Notes under the pieces: generated by a model
Database searches by the model: none
Seen by the model: the letters and a program-made list of their open reading frames with translations, nothing else
What the model was told of the DNA's origin: nothing
Origin: Actinomycetes bacterium
GTDB taxonomy: Bacteria; Actinomycetota; Acidimicrobiia; Acidimicrobiales; Bog-793
Length of the DNA: 44,016 bases
Assembly (NCBI GenBank): GCA_021809425.1
Contig: JAKBAA010000021.1
Location: 1 to 44,016 of the forward strand
Direction of reading: 5' to 3'
Made by a program: the position numbers and the translations under genes
Shown here: positions 7,872-16,330 of the stretch, piece after piece
Numbering within the stretch: position 1 is the stretch's first letter
How the letters are laid out: each line of letters starts with the position of its first letter

Positions 7872-8336
7872 TCACGGTGCGGGTGCCGGCACGGGGGCTA
7901 TGGAGTCACTGGGGCCGATCTCGCCGCATCCGTTCTGGATGGGCCGGTGCGCGAAGCGTTGGTCGAGGAATGCCTGCGCCTGGTCGAGGAAGGGCGGACC
8001 GGTCTGCTGGTGGTCGAGCCCACTGTAGATGTGGAGCTCGACGGGTACCCCCCGTTGGCAGTAGGTGTACGCAAGCTCCTGGACATCCTTGGCGACCATG
8101 ACGCCGTCACCGGTCGGGTCCGAGAGCCCGTTCCCGATGAACAACGGAGCAGGCGGGGTACCGGTCCGGCTCATGATGAGGTGGTCGAAGATCCGGGCGA
8201 AGACAGCCACCTTCTCGATGTCTTGGAACTGCGGCTTGAACAGCTGGGCAGTGGTGAGGCCGCCGAAGTGACCATTGCACCGAGTCTGGTTTGCGGCGAC
8301 GGTGGCGATGCCGGCTGCGGTGAGGCCGCGTAGAAG
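7872..8336 (-). pseudogene. C-terminal fragment of secreted LIP-type lipase
   Basis: The frame reads GLTAAGIATVAANQTRCNGH, then FGGLTTAQLFKPQFQDI and VAVFARIFDHLIM, with TPPAPLFIGNGLSDPTGDGV, YTYCQRGVPVELHIYSGLDH and QNGCGEIGPSDSIAPVP. This is the last about 150 residues of the secretory lipase (LIP) family found in mycobacteria and fungi, including the catalytic acid region (SDPTGDG) and the catalytic histidine (GLDH). The N-terminal two thirds, with the signal peptide and the Ser nucleophile elbow, are missing. Upstream, the frame degenerates into arginine/proline-rich nonsense. No start codon in front of the homologous part has a ribosome binding site. I treat it as a pseudogene. Confidence 0.8.
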
Positions 8337-8410
8337 GGACCAGCTGCGCCTTGGTGCTGGTGAGCATGGCCGGTCTCCTTTCGCGATGGGAAGTGCTCGG
8401 GGGGGGGCGA

Positions 8411-8572
8411 TGTGGTGGTGTCGAGCCGCCGGCTGACGACCTCGACGGGGTGGATGCGGATGATCGCCCCGAGCGGCTCGCCGCCAGCGCCTTTGGCCTC
8501 GGTGAGGGCCTCGGCGTCGCCGGCGACCATGACCGCCCGCGGCCGCCACGGGGGCAAGACGACGACGGGTGG
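8411..8572 (-). pseudogene. Scrap of a PPOX-class (F420/FMN) enzyme
   Basis: The frame contains VVVLPPWRPRAVMVAGDAEA, then EPLGAIIRIHPVEVVSRRLDT. This corresponds to the closing part of actinobacterial pyridoxamine-5'-phosphate-oxidase-like, F420-dependent proteins (D...PWRPRAVEIRGRAE.L......PLIRIHPERIVSWGLD). Only about 54 residues survive. A little upstream, at about 8621-8737, the same frame has GVGHVTHVGHAEALAI, which may be the displaced N-terminal LGHVATVGPDG-like segment, but that is weak. It lies directly upstream of the lipase remnant, so both may come from one lost neighbourhood. Confidence 0.6.
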
Positions 8573-8768
8573 GTGAGCGCCGCGGCGGGGTGGAGGAGGT
8601 GCATCATGTCGCCGGCCCGACTCCCGCCCTACCCGGGCTCCAAGGCGATCGCCGCAGGCACCATGCCGGCGCTGGATCGCCAGCGCTTCGGCGTGGCCGA
8701 CGTGCGTGACGTGGCCGACGCCCATCTCGGTGTGGCGGCGCGTCCCCTGCTCGGCCACCGGTCCGCTC

Positions 8769-9110
8769 CTATTGCCCGCCGGAGCCGGATGCTTGCATCT
8801 GTTCGAGCAGCTCTTGGGTCTCTGCAAGGGAGGCGGTGATGATGCGCTTGGCCACCTCGAGGAGCTCGAACAGCATGGGCTCGCCGACGGAGTAGTACAC
8901 GTTCGAGCCGACCTTGCGAGATTGGATGAGGTTGGCTCGACGCATGAGGCCGAGCTGCTGGGAAAGGTGCGAGGGTTCGATGCCGACCTCGGGGATCAGC
9001 TCGCTGACGGGTCGCTCGCCGACGCGCAGGACCTCCAGGATCCGGATTCGGGCCGGGTGGCCGAGGGTCTTGAAGAACTCGGCCTTGACTTTGTAGATCG
9101 GCGTCGTCAT
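8769..9110 (-). CDS. ArsR/SmtB-family transcriptional regulator
   Basis: This 113-residue winged-helix protein reads FKTLGHPARIRILEVL, SELIPEVGIEPSHLSQQLGL and LMRRANLIQSRKVGSNVYYS, followed by a C-terminal helix. It is a typical ArsR-type repressor. There is no ELCVCDL-like metal-binding cysteine pair in the recognition helix and no cysteines at all, so it is unlikely to sense metals through thiolates. It lies 133 bp beyond the 3' end of the Ehr/Hyc-like operon on the same strand. In M. tuberculosis the ArsR regulator Rv0081 is next to the equivalent operon but at its 5' end. A role in controlling the complex is therefore likely. Its upstream region carries a site resembling the operon's own operator. 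Confidence 0.9.
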   Translation of the reverse strand: MTTPIYKVKAEFFKTLGHPARIRILEVLRVGERPVSELIPEVGIEPSHLSQQLGLMRRANLIQSRKVGSNVYYSVGEPMLFELLEVAKRIITASLAETQELLEQMQASGSGGQ

Positions 9111-9209
9111 GCTCAGCGGTTCCTCGGGGACGGATTGGCGCTCTCGTTACGGCATCGGGCGCGGGCTCGGCGCCCATCGGCGGACAGCTGACCGGCCTAC
9201 CTCAACGTT

Positions 9210-9225
9210 ACATGAACTGATGAAT
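9210..9225 (-). promoter_or_regulatory. Possible ArsR site upstream of its own gene
   Basis: On the minus strand ATTCATCAGTTCATGT matches 11 of 16 positions of AATCATCGATTGATAT, the element on the -10 of the large operon (16330-16345). It lies in an AT-richer patch about 100 bp before the ArsR start. On the plus strand it appears as two ATGAA repeats three bases apart. Autoregulation is inferred from the shared pattern. Confidence 0.4.
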
Positions 9226-9243
9226 CTGGCATCTGCCGGGTGC

Positions 9244-10764
9244 TCACAGATCGTTGCCGGCGTAGGAGAGGTTGAAGCTCTTGTTGGCCAGGGGGAAGTC
9301 CGGGACGATCGTGTCGGCGAGCGCGACGGACAGGGCGGGCCAGTTGAGGAACGAGGGGTCCACGACCTTGACCCGGCGCAGGCGCCGGCGCCCGTCGACC
9401 TCCACGCGGTGGACGACGACCCCCCGCCACCCTTCGCAGATGCCGACCCCGGCGCTCCCCGGCCCGTCGGTGGCAGTGGTCTCGGAGGATCCGACGGCGT
9501 GGAGGTCGCCGGCGCGGGGGACGAGGTCGGCGAGGATCGCGAGGGAGGAGCGGACCTCGTCGATGCGCACCAGGTAGCGGCCCAGGACGTCGCCTGAGGC
9601 CCGGCGCGCCGGCGACAGCAGCGGGCCCAGGTCGATGAAGGGATGGGAGCGGCGAGCGTCGAAGGCCACGCCGGCTGCTCGCGCGACGACGCCGACAACC
9701 CCGAGGGCGCGGGCGTGCGCCTCGTCGAGGACGGCCGTCCCGGCGAAGCGCTCCATGACGAGCGCATTCGAGCTCGCCAGCTCGACCAGCTCCTCGAAGC
9801 GGTGCGAGACCTCGGCGAGCTCGGCCGGGCGGGGAAGGCGGTCGACGCGGGCGCCGCCGGGCACGACACCGTTGCGCAGCAGCCGGTGACCGGTGACCTC
9901 CCGGTTGAGCTGCAGCAGCCGTTCGCGAAGCGACAGCGCCCAGGCGTGGGCGATCCCGAACCCGACGTCGTTGCAGAGCGCTCCGATGTCGGCGACATGG
10001 TTGTAGAGGCGCTCGAGCTCCAAGAGGACGGCGCGCAGGACGTGGGCATGGTCGGACACTGGCATTGCGCAGGCGGCCTCGACCGCCTGGCAGTAGGCGA
10101 GGGCATGGCCGACGGCCGTGTCGCCCGAGATCCGCTCGGCGATCTCGAGCCCGGCGGCGACGTCCTTGCCCTCGAAGAGCCGTTCGATGCCCTTGTGGAC
10201 GAACCACAGCCGTGCCTTCATGCGAAGGATCGTCTCGCCGACGACCCAGAAGCGGAAGTGGCCGGGCTCGATGAGCCCGGCGTGCACCGGTCCGACGGGG
10301 ATCTCGTAGACGCCGGGGCCGTCGACCGGCACGAAGGGGAACGACCCGGCACCGGTGACCATCTCGGGGGGATCGCCCGATCCCTGGCGCATCGGGTGCC
10401 AGCCGGCGGGCCAATGCTGGTGCAGCACCAGCCGGCGGAGCTGCGGGTGGCCGAGCGGCTCGATGCCGAACAGGTCGGCCAGCTCGCGTTCGAACCGGCT
10501 CGCCGGGAACGAGAGCGCAGCCAAGGTCGGCACGTGCGGTCGGTTGTGGTCGAGGGGGACGTGCAGCTCCACGCGAGTGTCAGGGGGACCGGAGGTGAAC
10601 AGGTAGGTGGCGCGCAGCGACCCGCCGTCGTCGTGGCCCGATACCAGCGCGAGGCGCATGCCGTCGGCGAAGAGCGCCTGGGCGGCGTCGACGAGGTCGT
10701 CAGGGGCAACGATGCTCGCCGGCGCCGACCGGCCGGATCGCGCGTGCCCCACCGACGGGGTCAC
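9244..10764 (-). CDS. hycE: Ehr/Hyc-like large subunit (NuoC-NuoD fusion)
   Basis: This 506-residue protein joins an N-terminal NuoC/30-kDa-like domain (about 1-150; LSFPASRFERELADLFGIEP) to a NuoD/HycE-like catalytic domain (about 165-506; YEIPVGPVHAGLIEPGHFRF, then KGIERLFEG). In group 4 [NiFe] hydrogenases the metal is held by RxCGxC near the start and DPCxxC at the end. Here these positions read ERISGDTAVGH and NKSFNLSYAGNDL, so all four cysteines are replaced. The subunit therefore cannot hold a NiFe centre and resembles Ehr (hydrogenase-related) complexes and M. tuberculosis Rv0087. The GTG start overlaps the preceding stop as GTGA, so translation is coupled. It is the last structural gene of the operon. 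The substrate is unknown. Confidence 0.88.
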   Translation of the reverse strand: MTPSVGHARSGRSAPASIVAPDDLVDAAQALFADGMRLALVSGHDDGGSLRATYLFTSGPPDTRVELHVPLDHNRPHVPTLAALSFPASRFERELADLFGIEPLGHPQLRRLVLHQHWPAGWHPMRQGSGDPPEMVTGAGSFPFVPVDGPGVYEIPVGPVHAGLIEPGHFRFWVVGETILRMKARLWFVHKGIERLFEGKDVAAGLEIAERISGDTAVGHALAYCQAVEAACAMPVSDHAHVLRAVLLELERLYNHVADIGALCNDVGFGIAHAWALSLRERLLQLNREVTGHRLLRNGVVPGGARVDRLPRPAELAEVSHRFEELVELASSNALVMERFAGTAVLDEAHARALGVVGVVARAAGVAFDARRSHPFIDLGPLLSPARRASGDVLGRYLVRIDEVRSSLAILADLVPRAGDLHAVGSSETTATDGPGSAGVGICEGWRGVVVHRVEVDGRRRLRRVKVVDPSFLNWPALSVALADTIVPDFPLANKSFNLSYAGNDL

Positions 10765-12218
10765 GGCGTCACCACGCGGGCTGCCGCCTGGAGGAGGCCG
10801 GACAGTGGCCATGCGAGCACCCCGATCAGCCCACAGGCGACGAGGCCGACGACGAGCGGCGCGGCCACCCATGCGGGGGGCGACGCCGAGGCGTCGGTGG
10901 TGCTCGGCGCGCCGAGGAGCATGTGGCGAGCGTGGCCGGTGACGGCGACGAAGATGACCACCATGACGGCCAGCGCACAGACGGCGGCCCAGCCGAGCCC
11001 GACTTGGAACTCGGCGCGCGCCATGAGCAGCTCGCTGGAGAACAGGCTGAACGGTGGGAGCCCCAGCAGGGCGACCAGACCGACCCCGAACACCCCCCCG
11101 AGGGTGGGTCGTCGGGCGAGGAGGGCGTGGACGCCGTCGATCCGGCTGGTGCCCTCGGCGGCCATGATCTCGCCCGAGGTGAGGAACAGGACGCTCTTGG
11201 CAAGACCATGGCCCAAGATGTGGAGCAGGACGGCGGCGATGGCGAGCGGGATGCCCGCCGCGGCGCCGAGGGCGATGAGGCCCATGTGCTCGATGCTGTG
11301 GTAGGCCAGCATTCGCTTGTAGTCGCGCTGGGTGAGCAGGAGCGAGGCGGCGACGGCCAGGGACGAGAGCGCCACGACGACGAGCAGCGTGCGGGAGAAG
11401 CCGGGGCCGAGGGCGGCGTCGGTGACCGCCTTGAAGCGCAAGATGGCGTAGAAGGCCACGGTGAGCAGCACGCCGGACATGAGGGCGGAGACGGGTGCAG
11501 GGGCCTGGCTATGGGCGTCGGGCAGCCAGCTGTGGAGCGGCACCAGGCCGACCTTGGTGCCGTAGCCGAGCACGATCAGGGCGAAGCCGAGCCGGAGGAC
11601 GGGCGGGTCGAGGTGCCGGGCGCGGGACACGAGCGAGGTCCAGTCGAGAGCGCTCGACGAATGGCCTCCGGCGTGCAGCGCGCAGAGGTAGACGAGCACG
11701 GTGCCGAAGAACGCCAACGCGATCCCGACCGAGCAGATCACCAGGTACTTCCACGAGGCCTCCAGGGCGCCCCTCGTCTGGCGGTGCCCGACGAGGAAGA
11801 CGGTCACGATGGTGGTCGCCTCGACGGCCACCCACAGCACGCCGACGTTGGCGGCCAAGACGGCGAGCAGCATGGCGGCCACGAAGACCTGGACGAGCAC
11901 CCCGTAGGCGGTGGCACGACGCGGGGTGCACCGTCCGTCGGCCACCTCGAGCGCCATGGTCCGCACCCCGAGCCATGACGCCAGCACGGTGATCGCCCCG
12001 ACGACCACCACCATGAACGCGCTGAGCGCGTCGGCTCGCAGCACCCCGTCGGCTCCGGTCAGCGGACCGCTCCGGACCACGTGCACGGCGAGCCACACCC
12101 CGAGGGCCAGCATGGCGCCGTTCGTCGCCACGGCCGCCCAGCCCGCTGCCCGGTGCCGGCACGACGCGACGGTGGCGCCACCGAGCAGCGGGAGGGCGAG
12201 GATCATGTCGAGCACCAT
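10761..12218 (-). CDS. hycQ: HyfF/NuoN-like proton-translocating membrane subunit
   Basis: This is a 485-residue polytopic protein with about 13-14 hydrophobic helices. The proton_antipo_M core is clear: VLGYGTKVGLVPLHSWLPDA, SQAPAPVSALMSGVLL, and ERLLAYHSIEHMGLI-type text (RMLAYHSIEHMGLIALGAAA). The lysine in TKVGLVPLH and the HSIEHMG histidines are those of antiporter-like subunits. It corresponds to HyfF of hydrogenase-4 and Rv0086. The ATG at 12218 shares a base with the stop of the upstream gene (TGATG) and was chosen over longer in-frame extensions that run through the neighbouring gene. Its presence with an HyfB-like subunit means the complex has two antiporter-type pumps. Confidence 0.88.
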   Translation of the reverse strand: MVLDMILALPLLGGATVASCRHRAAGWAAVATNGAMLALGVWLAVHVVRSGPLTGADGVLRADALSAFMVVVVGAITVLASWLGVRTMALEVADGRCTPRRATAYGVLVQVFVAAMLLAVLAANVGVLWVAVEATTIVTVFLVGHRQTRGALEASWKYLVICSVGIALAFFGTVLVYLCALHAGGHSSSALDWTSLVSRARHLDPPVLRLGFALIVLGYGTKVGLVPLHSWLPDAHSQAPAPVSALMSGVLLTVAFYAILRFKAVTDAALGPGFSRTLLVVVALSSLAVAASLLLTQRDYKRMLAYHSIEHMGLIALGAAAGIPLAIAAVLLHILGHGLAKSVLFLTSGEIMAAEGTSRIDGVHALLARRPTLGGVFGVGLVALLGLPPFSLFSSELLMARAEFQVGLGWAAVCALAVMVVIFVAVTGHARHMLLGAPSTTDASASPPAWVAAPLVVGLVACGLIGVLAWPLSGLLQAAARVVTP

Positions 12219-12871
12219 CAGTCGTGCAGCTCCCGCAGCTCGTCGAGGTCGAGATCGCCGAACTCGGACCGGAGGCGCTGGGCGAGCACCATCAGGACGA
12301 CGACGCCCAAGAGCGCGTCGAGGGAGACGCCGAGCTCGATGAGGAACGGGACACCGGCGGTGCAAAGGAACGCCACCAGGGCGACACCGTTGTCGACGAG
12401 GAGAAGGCCCACCACCTGGAAGACGGGGCGCCGCCGCGAGACGAGGACCAGGAAGCCGACCAGCAGGGTCGCGACGCCGACGGGGACGAGGCCACCGCCC
12501 GTCGCACCCACGAAGGTGGCGACCCCGCGGGCGGCGGCAAACGCCACCACGATGAGCGCCGCGGAGGCGACGAGCGAGGCGGGAACGTTGACGAGGGGCC
12601 GGCGCTCCCTGTCGGGGGCGTCCCCGGCTGCCCTGCCGATGAGCATCGGGATGGCGATGCCCTTGACGGCGAGCTCGACGCCTGCGGTGGCCACCAAGCC
12701 GGCGTCTCCCACGTGGAGGCCGAGGGTCATGGCGACGCAGCCGAGGGCGACACCCTGGGTGGCCACCACGGCGAGCACGGAGCGCACCGAGCGCACCCAC
12801 AGCACGACGACCGCGCAGATGAGCACGGCGCCCGCCGCCAGAGTGAGGGCGGTGGCGTACGTGCTGGTCAC
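12218..12871 (-). CDS. hycP: HyfE-like membrane subunit
   Basis: This 217-residue protein has about six membrane helices (TALTLAAGAVLICAVVVLW, SVLAVVATQGVALGCVAM, ASLVASAALIVVAFAA, VPVGVATLLVGFLVLV and others) and a charged C-terminal tail rich in aspartate and glutamate (RSEFGDLDLDELRELHD). It matches HyfE, the NuoK-related fused subunit of hydrogenase-4, and Rv0085. The segment VVGLLLVDNGVALVAF is the conserved HyfE helix. The GTG start forms a GTGA overlap with the stop of the NuoH-like gene. A longer open frame upstream is the shadow of that gene. Confidence 0.85.
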   Translation of the reverse strand: MTSTYATALTLAAGAVLICAVVVLWVRSVRSVLAVVATQGVALGCVAMTLGLHVGDAGLVATAGVELAVKGIAIPMLIGRAAGDAPDRERRPLVNVPASLVASAALIVVAFAAARGVATFVGATGGGLVPVGVATLLVGFLVLVSRRRPVFQVVGLLLVDNGVALVAFLCTAGVPFLIELGVSLDALLGVVVLMVLAQRLRSEFGDLDLDELRELHD

Positions 12872-13830
12872 GGGACCACCAAGGCGGAGACCACGGCCAG
12901 CACGGCCAGCACGAACGCCCCGGCCAGCAGCTCCGGCACCCGGAAGAGGCGAAGCTTGGCCACGGCGACCTCGAAGACGGCCAACGCGACACCGAGGGCC
13001 GCCACCTTCGCCGCGATGGCCACCACCGCGACCACGACGTGCCCGATGCCGGGACCGGTGGCCACCCCCCAGGGGACGAACAGGTCGGCGAAGAGGGCCA
13101 GCAGGACGGCCAGGCGCATGGACTCGCCCAGCTTGACGAGGGCCAGGTCCGCGCCGGCGTACTCGAGGACCATCGCCTCGTGGATCATCGTCAGCTCGAG
13201 GTGGGTGCTCGGGTTGTCGACGGGGAGCCGGCCGCTCTCGGCCACGATCACGATCAGGAACGCCACCAGGGAGAGCAAGCGTTGGGGGGTGGCCAGCCAG
13301 GCGGGATGGGTGAGCGAGCGGGCGACGATGGTGGGCACGTTGGAGGAGTGGGCGGGGACCGAGAGGGCGAGCACGGCGACGAGGAGCGCCGGCTCGGACA
13401 ACGCCCCGATGGTCATGGCCCGGCTGGCCCCCATGCCCCCGAAGGCGGTGCCGGTGTCGAGGGCGCCCAGGGCGAGGGCGACCGAGCCGACCAACAGGAG
13501 GTAGACGAGGGCGAAGAGGTCGGCGGACCAGCCGAATGCAGGGTCGGTGGCGAGCAGCGGGGCGACCAGGGCGATCACGAGCGTCGTCGCGACGAGGACG
13601 ACGGGCACGGCAGAGAAGATCCAGCTGGCCTGGTCGGGTCGGGTGCGTTCCCGGCGGGCCAGCTTGCGCAGGTCGAGCAACGGCTGGTGGACGGGCGGCC
13701 CGACCCGGCCCTCCAAGCGGCAACGCACCTTGCGCATCAACCCGACGAGGAGTGGCCCGCCGACCACGACGCCGAGCACCTGGAGAACCGAGATCGCCGC
13801 CACCGCCCCCACCGGCCAGGCTCCGGTCAT
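12868..13830 (-). CDS. hycD: HyfC/NuoH-like membrane anchor subunit
   Basis: This 320-residue protein has eight or so membrane helices. The NuoH/HycD signature is present: GPLLVGLMRKVRCRLEGRVG, then PLLDLRKLARRE, and ESGRLPVDNPSTHLELTMIH with EAMVLEYAG. In complex I and group 4 hydrogenases this subunit connects the peripheral arm to the pumping subunits, and the acidic residues of ESGRLPVDNP/HLELTMIHE lie in the coupling (E-channel) region. It corresponds to Rv0084. The ATG overlaps the HyfB-like stop as ATGA. Confidence 0.9.
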   Translation of the reverse strand: MTGAWPVGAVAAISVLQVLGVVVGGPLLVGLMRKVRCRLEGRVGPPVHQPLLDLRKLARRERTRPDQASWIFSAVPVVLVATTLVIALVAPLLATDPAFGWSADLFALVYLLLVGSVALALGALDTGTAFGGMGASRAMTIGALSEPALLVAVLALSVPAHSSNVPTIVARSLTHPAWLATPQRLLSLVAFLIVIVAESGRLPVDNPSTHLELTMIHEAMVLEYAGADLALVKLGESMRLAVLLALFADLFVPWGVATGPGIGHVVVAVVAIAAKVAALGVALAVFEVAVAKLRLFRVPELLAGAFVLAVLAVVSALVVP

Positions 13831-15833
13831 CCGAGGACCACCAGCACCACGACCAGGGCGACCAGGCCGAAGGCCAGGTAGCGGTGCACGCTGCCGTTGG
13901 GGACCCGGCGGGCGACGCCTCCCCACCACGCCAGGCCCGACGCCGCGTGGCGGTAGCCGTGCCGCTCGAAGGCGTCGTCGAGCGACGTGTGGAACGTGGC
14001 CGCCTCGACGTAATACCGGGACTCGGCGACGTGACTGACGTCGAGATCGTGGGCCGGGGTCAAGACGTCCTCGAACACCCGGGTGAGCGGCTCCCCGAAC
14101 GAGGTGGCGGTGTACTGCATCCGGGCCGTCTGCAGCTCCCTCCCGCACCCCCACGCCTCGGTCCGCCGTACCGCCGCACGCTGCAAGGCCCACCGGGTCC
14201 CGGCCACGAGCACGACCGCCACGAGCAGCCCGATGGCCAGCAGGCCGGGGGCGAGCGCGCCGCGCGCCCCGAGGAGCCCGAACTGCCAACCGCGGACCAG
14301 TGGGTCCGGGAGCTGGCTGCCGGTGACGGTCCGGGCGGCCTCGAGCACGCTCGGGAGGACGAGCAGGGGGGCCACCCCGAGCACGAGGCACAGCGTGGCC
14401 AGGACGCCGCCGCCGACCCACATCGACGGGCGGACCTCGCTCGCCTCCGCCGCCGGTGCGCCACGGGGCTGGCCCAGCAGCCCGATCCCGGCCGCCTTGA
14501 CGAAGGTCAGGGCGGTCAGGCCACCGGTGAGGGCGAGCACCCCGACCCCGACGGGAAGCACGATCGCCAGCCACGGGTCGGACGAGGGAAGACCGTGCAG
14601 GAGGGCTTGGAGCAGCAGCCACTCGCTCACGAACCCGCACAGCGGCGGCAGGGCGGCGATCGCACCCGCTCCCACCAAGAACAGCGAGCCGGTGACCGGC
14701 AGGCGCTGGAGCAACCCCCCGAGCCGATCGAGGTCCCTCGTGCCGGTCGCTTGCTGGATAGCGCCGGCCGACAGGAACAGGGACCCCTTGAACACGGCGT
14801 GGAAGACCACGTGCAGCAGCGCTGCCACGAGCGCCACGAGCGCCAGCGACGGGTGACCGGTCGAGGCGAACAGGCCGGAGACGCCGACCCCGAGCAGCAC
14901 GAGCCCCATGTTGTCGGTCGTCGAATAGGCCAACAGCCGCTTCAGATCGGTGCTCGTGGCCGCGTGCAGCGAGCCGAACAGCGCCGACAGCGCGCCGAGC
15001 CCCATGACCAGCAGCCACCACCATGCCGGGCCGCCCCCGAGCAGCCCGTCACCCACCCGGACGATGCCGTAGATGCCGAGGTTCACCATCGCCGCCGACA
15101 TGAGGGCGGAGACCGGACCGGGGGCTTCGGGGTGGGCTCGCGGCAGCCAGACGTGCAACGGCACCATCCCGGCCTTCGAGCCGAAGCCGACCACGGCCAG
15201 CACGAAGGCGAGGCTGCGCACCCAGGCCGGCAGGCCGGCCGACCGTGCGGTGATGGCGGCGAACGACTGGCTGCCGGCGTGGGTCGCCAACAGGACCAAC
15301 CCGGCGAGGAGCGCGGCGGCGCCGAGCTGGGTCATCACTGCGTACCACTGGCCGGCCACGGCCACCTCGGGCCGACGCCGGTGGTCGACGAGCACCAGCA
15401 GCAGCGAGCTGACGGCCATCAGCTCCCAGACGAACAAGAACGTGGTGACGTTGGCGGCGGCGGGGACCAGCAGGAGGGCGGTGACGAACAGCGGCAGGAC
15501 GCAGGAGGCCGTCCGGCTGGAGAGCCCGTGGCCGTCGTAGCCGAGCCGGAAGACCATGGCGCAGACCGCCACCACCGCCGAGACGGCCACGAACAGGGCG
15601 CCGAAGCGGTCGAGGGCGAGCGAGAGCCCGCCGAGTGGCAACAGCCGTCCGGTGTGCACCACGGCGGCTCGGCCGCTGCTGAGCACGCCGAGCGCCATCG
15701 CCAACCCACACCCGCAGGCGGCGGCGGTCAGCGCCGAGACGAGCGGGGTACGGAGCCGCTCGGGTGCGGCCGCCCCGGCTGCCGCAGCAGCCAGCCCGAT
15801 CAGCGTGGTGGCGACGAGCAGGTCCGCGGTCAC
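13827..15833 (-). CDS. HyfB/NuoL-like proton-translocating subunit
   Basis: This 668-residue integral membrane protein has about 15 helices. Core motifs are VVGFGSKAGMVPLHVWLPRA, PEAPGPVSALMSAAMVNLGI, and KRLLAYSTTDNMGLVLLGVG. The last 130 residues (WGCGRELQTARMQYTATSF, PLTRVFEDVL ... RYLAFGLVALVVVLVVLG) match the HyfB-type C-terminus with a final helix. It corresponds to the first membrane subunit of hydrogenase-4-like complexes and to Rv0083. The lysine in GSKAGMVPLH and the STTDNMG segment belong to the ion-translocation path. The GTG start overlaps the small-subunit stop as GTGA. Confidence 0.9.
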   Translation of the reverse strand: MTADLLVATTLIGLAAAAAGAAAPERLRTPLVSALTAAACGCGLAMALGVLSSGRAAVVHTGRLLPLGGLSLALDRFGALFVAVSAVVAVCAMVFRLGYDGHGLSSRTASCVLPLFVTALLLVPAAANVTTFLFVWELMAVSSLLLVLVDHRRRPEVAVAGQWYAVMTQLGAAALLAGLVLLATHAGSQSFAAITARSAGLPAWVRSLAFVLAVVGFGSKAGMVPLHVWLPRAHPEAPGPVSALMSAAMVNLGIYGIVRVGDGLLGGGPAWWWLLVMGLGALSALFGSLHAATSTDLKRLLAYSTTDNMGLVLLGVGVSGLFASTGHPSLALVALVAALLHVVFHAVFKGSLFLSAGAIQQATGTRDLDRLGGLLQRLPVTGSLFLVGAGAIAALPPLCGFVSEWLLLQALLHGLPSSDPWLAIVLPVGVGVLALTGGLTALTFVKAAGIGLLGQPRGAPAAEASEVRPSMWVGGGVLATLCLVLGVAPLLVLPSVLEAARTVTGSQLPDPLVRGWQFGLLGARGALAPGLLAIGLLVAVVLVAGTRWALQRAAVRRTEAWGCGRELQTARMQYTATSFGEPLTRVFEDVLTPAHDLDVSHVAESRYYVEAATFHTSLDDAFERHGYRHAASGLAWWGGVARRVPNGSVHRYLAFGLVALVVVLVVLG

Positions 15834-16318
15834 GTGCCGGCCAGGCCCCGCAACGCCGAGATGATCGTTGCCGGGTCCGGCGGGCAGCCGGGGATCTCGA
15901 GGTCGACCGGCACGACGTCGGCGACTGCGCCCTCGACGCCGTAGGCGCCGACGAACACGCCGCAGTCGCGAGCGCAGTCACCGACGGCGACCACGACCCG
16001 GGGTCGCGGCACGGCCTCCCAGGTCTTGCGGAGCGGGTCGGCCATGTTGCGGGTGACCGGTCCGGTTACGAGCAGCCCGTCGACGTGGCGAGGGGAGGCC
16101 TCGAGGCGGATCCCGAACCGCTCGGCGTCGTAGACCGGCGAGGACATCGAGGCGATCTCGAGCTCGCAGCCGTTGCACGACCCGGCATCGACATGGCGAA
16201 GCTGCAGCGAGCCGCGATGCCGCCCGGCCGCATCCTGCACCGTCGCCGAGCATGCCTCGGGACGGGCGACGGCAACTGGGTCCGCGCGTCGTCGAAGTGC
16301 CGACAGAGGAAGCCGCAT
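15830..16318 (-). CDS. NuoB-like Fe-S small subunit of Ehr/Hyc-like complex
   Basis: This 162-residue NuoB/HyfI-type protein has the full proximal-cluster ligand set: SCNGCELEI, VAVGDCARDCGVFVG and EIPGCPPDP. It should carry one [4Fe-4S] cluster next to the large subunit, although that subunit has no Ni ligands. It corresponds to Rv0082. The ATG at 16318 is preferred over a TTG at 16336 because the predicted promoter -10 covers 16331-16336 and transcription would begin near 16324, giving an almost leaderless message. It is the first gene of the six-gene operon, in which each junction overlaps by one or four bases. Confidence 0.9.
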   Translation of the reverse strand: MRLPLSALRRRADPVAVARPEACSATVQDAAGRHRGSLQLRHVDAGSCNGCELEIASMSSPVYDAERFGIRLEASPRHVDGLLVTGPVTRNMADPLRKTWEAVPRPRVVVAVGDCARDCGVFVGAYGVEGAVADVVPVDLEIPGCPPDPATIISALRGLAGT

Positions 16319-16330
16319 AGTTGACGGAAA

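Noticed and set aside
7507-7875. 122-codon minus-strand frame as a gene
   Set aside because: No motif, no ribosome binding site, overlaps the MOSC stop, and lies among remnants.
12868-15024. 718-codon frame as one large protein
   Set aside because: Only the last 320 codons encode the NuoH-like subunit. The rest is the antisense-type shadow of the NuoL-like gene in another frame.
9244-16318. Respiratory complex I (nuo) operon
   Set aside because: The NuoC-NuoD fusion, HyfB/HyfE/HyfF-type membrane subunits and absence of NuoE/F/G/I/J/K fit hydrogenase-4-like complexes, not complex I.
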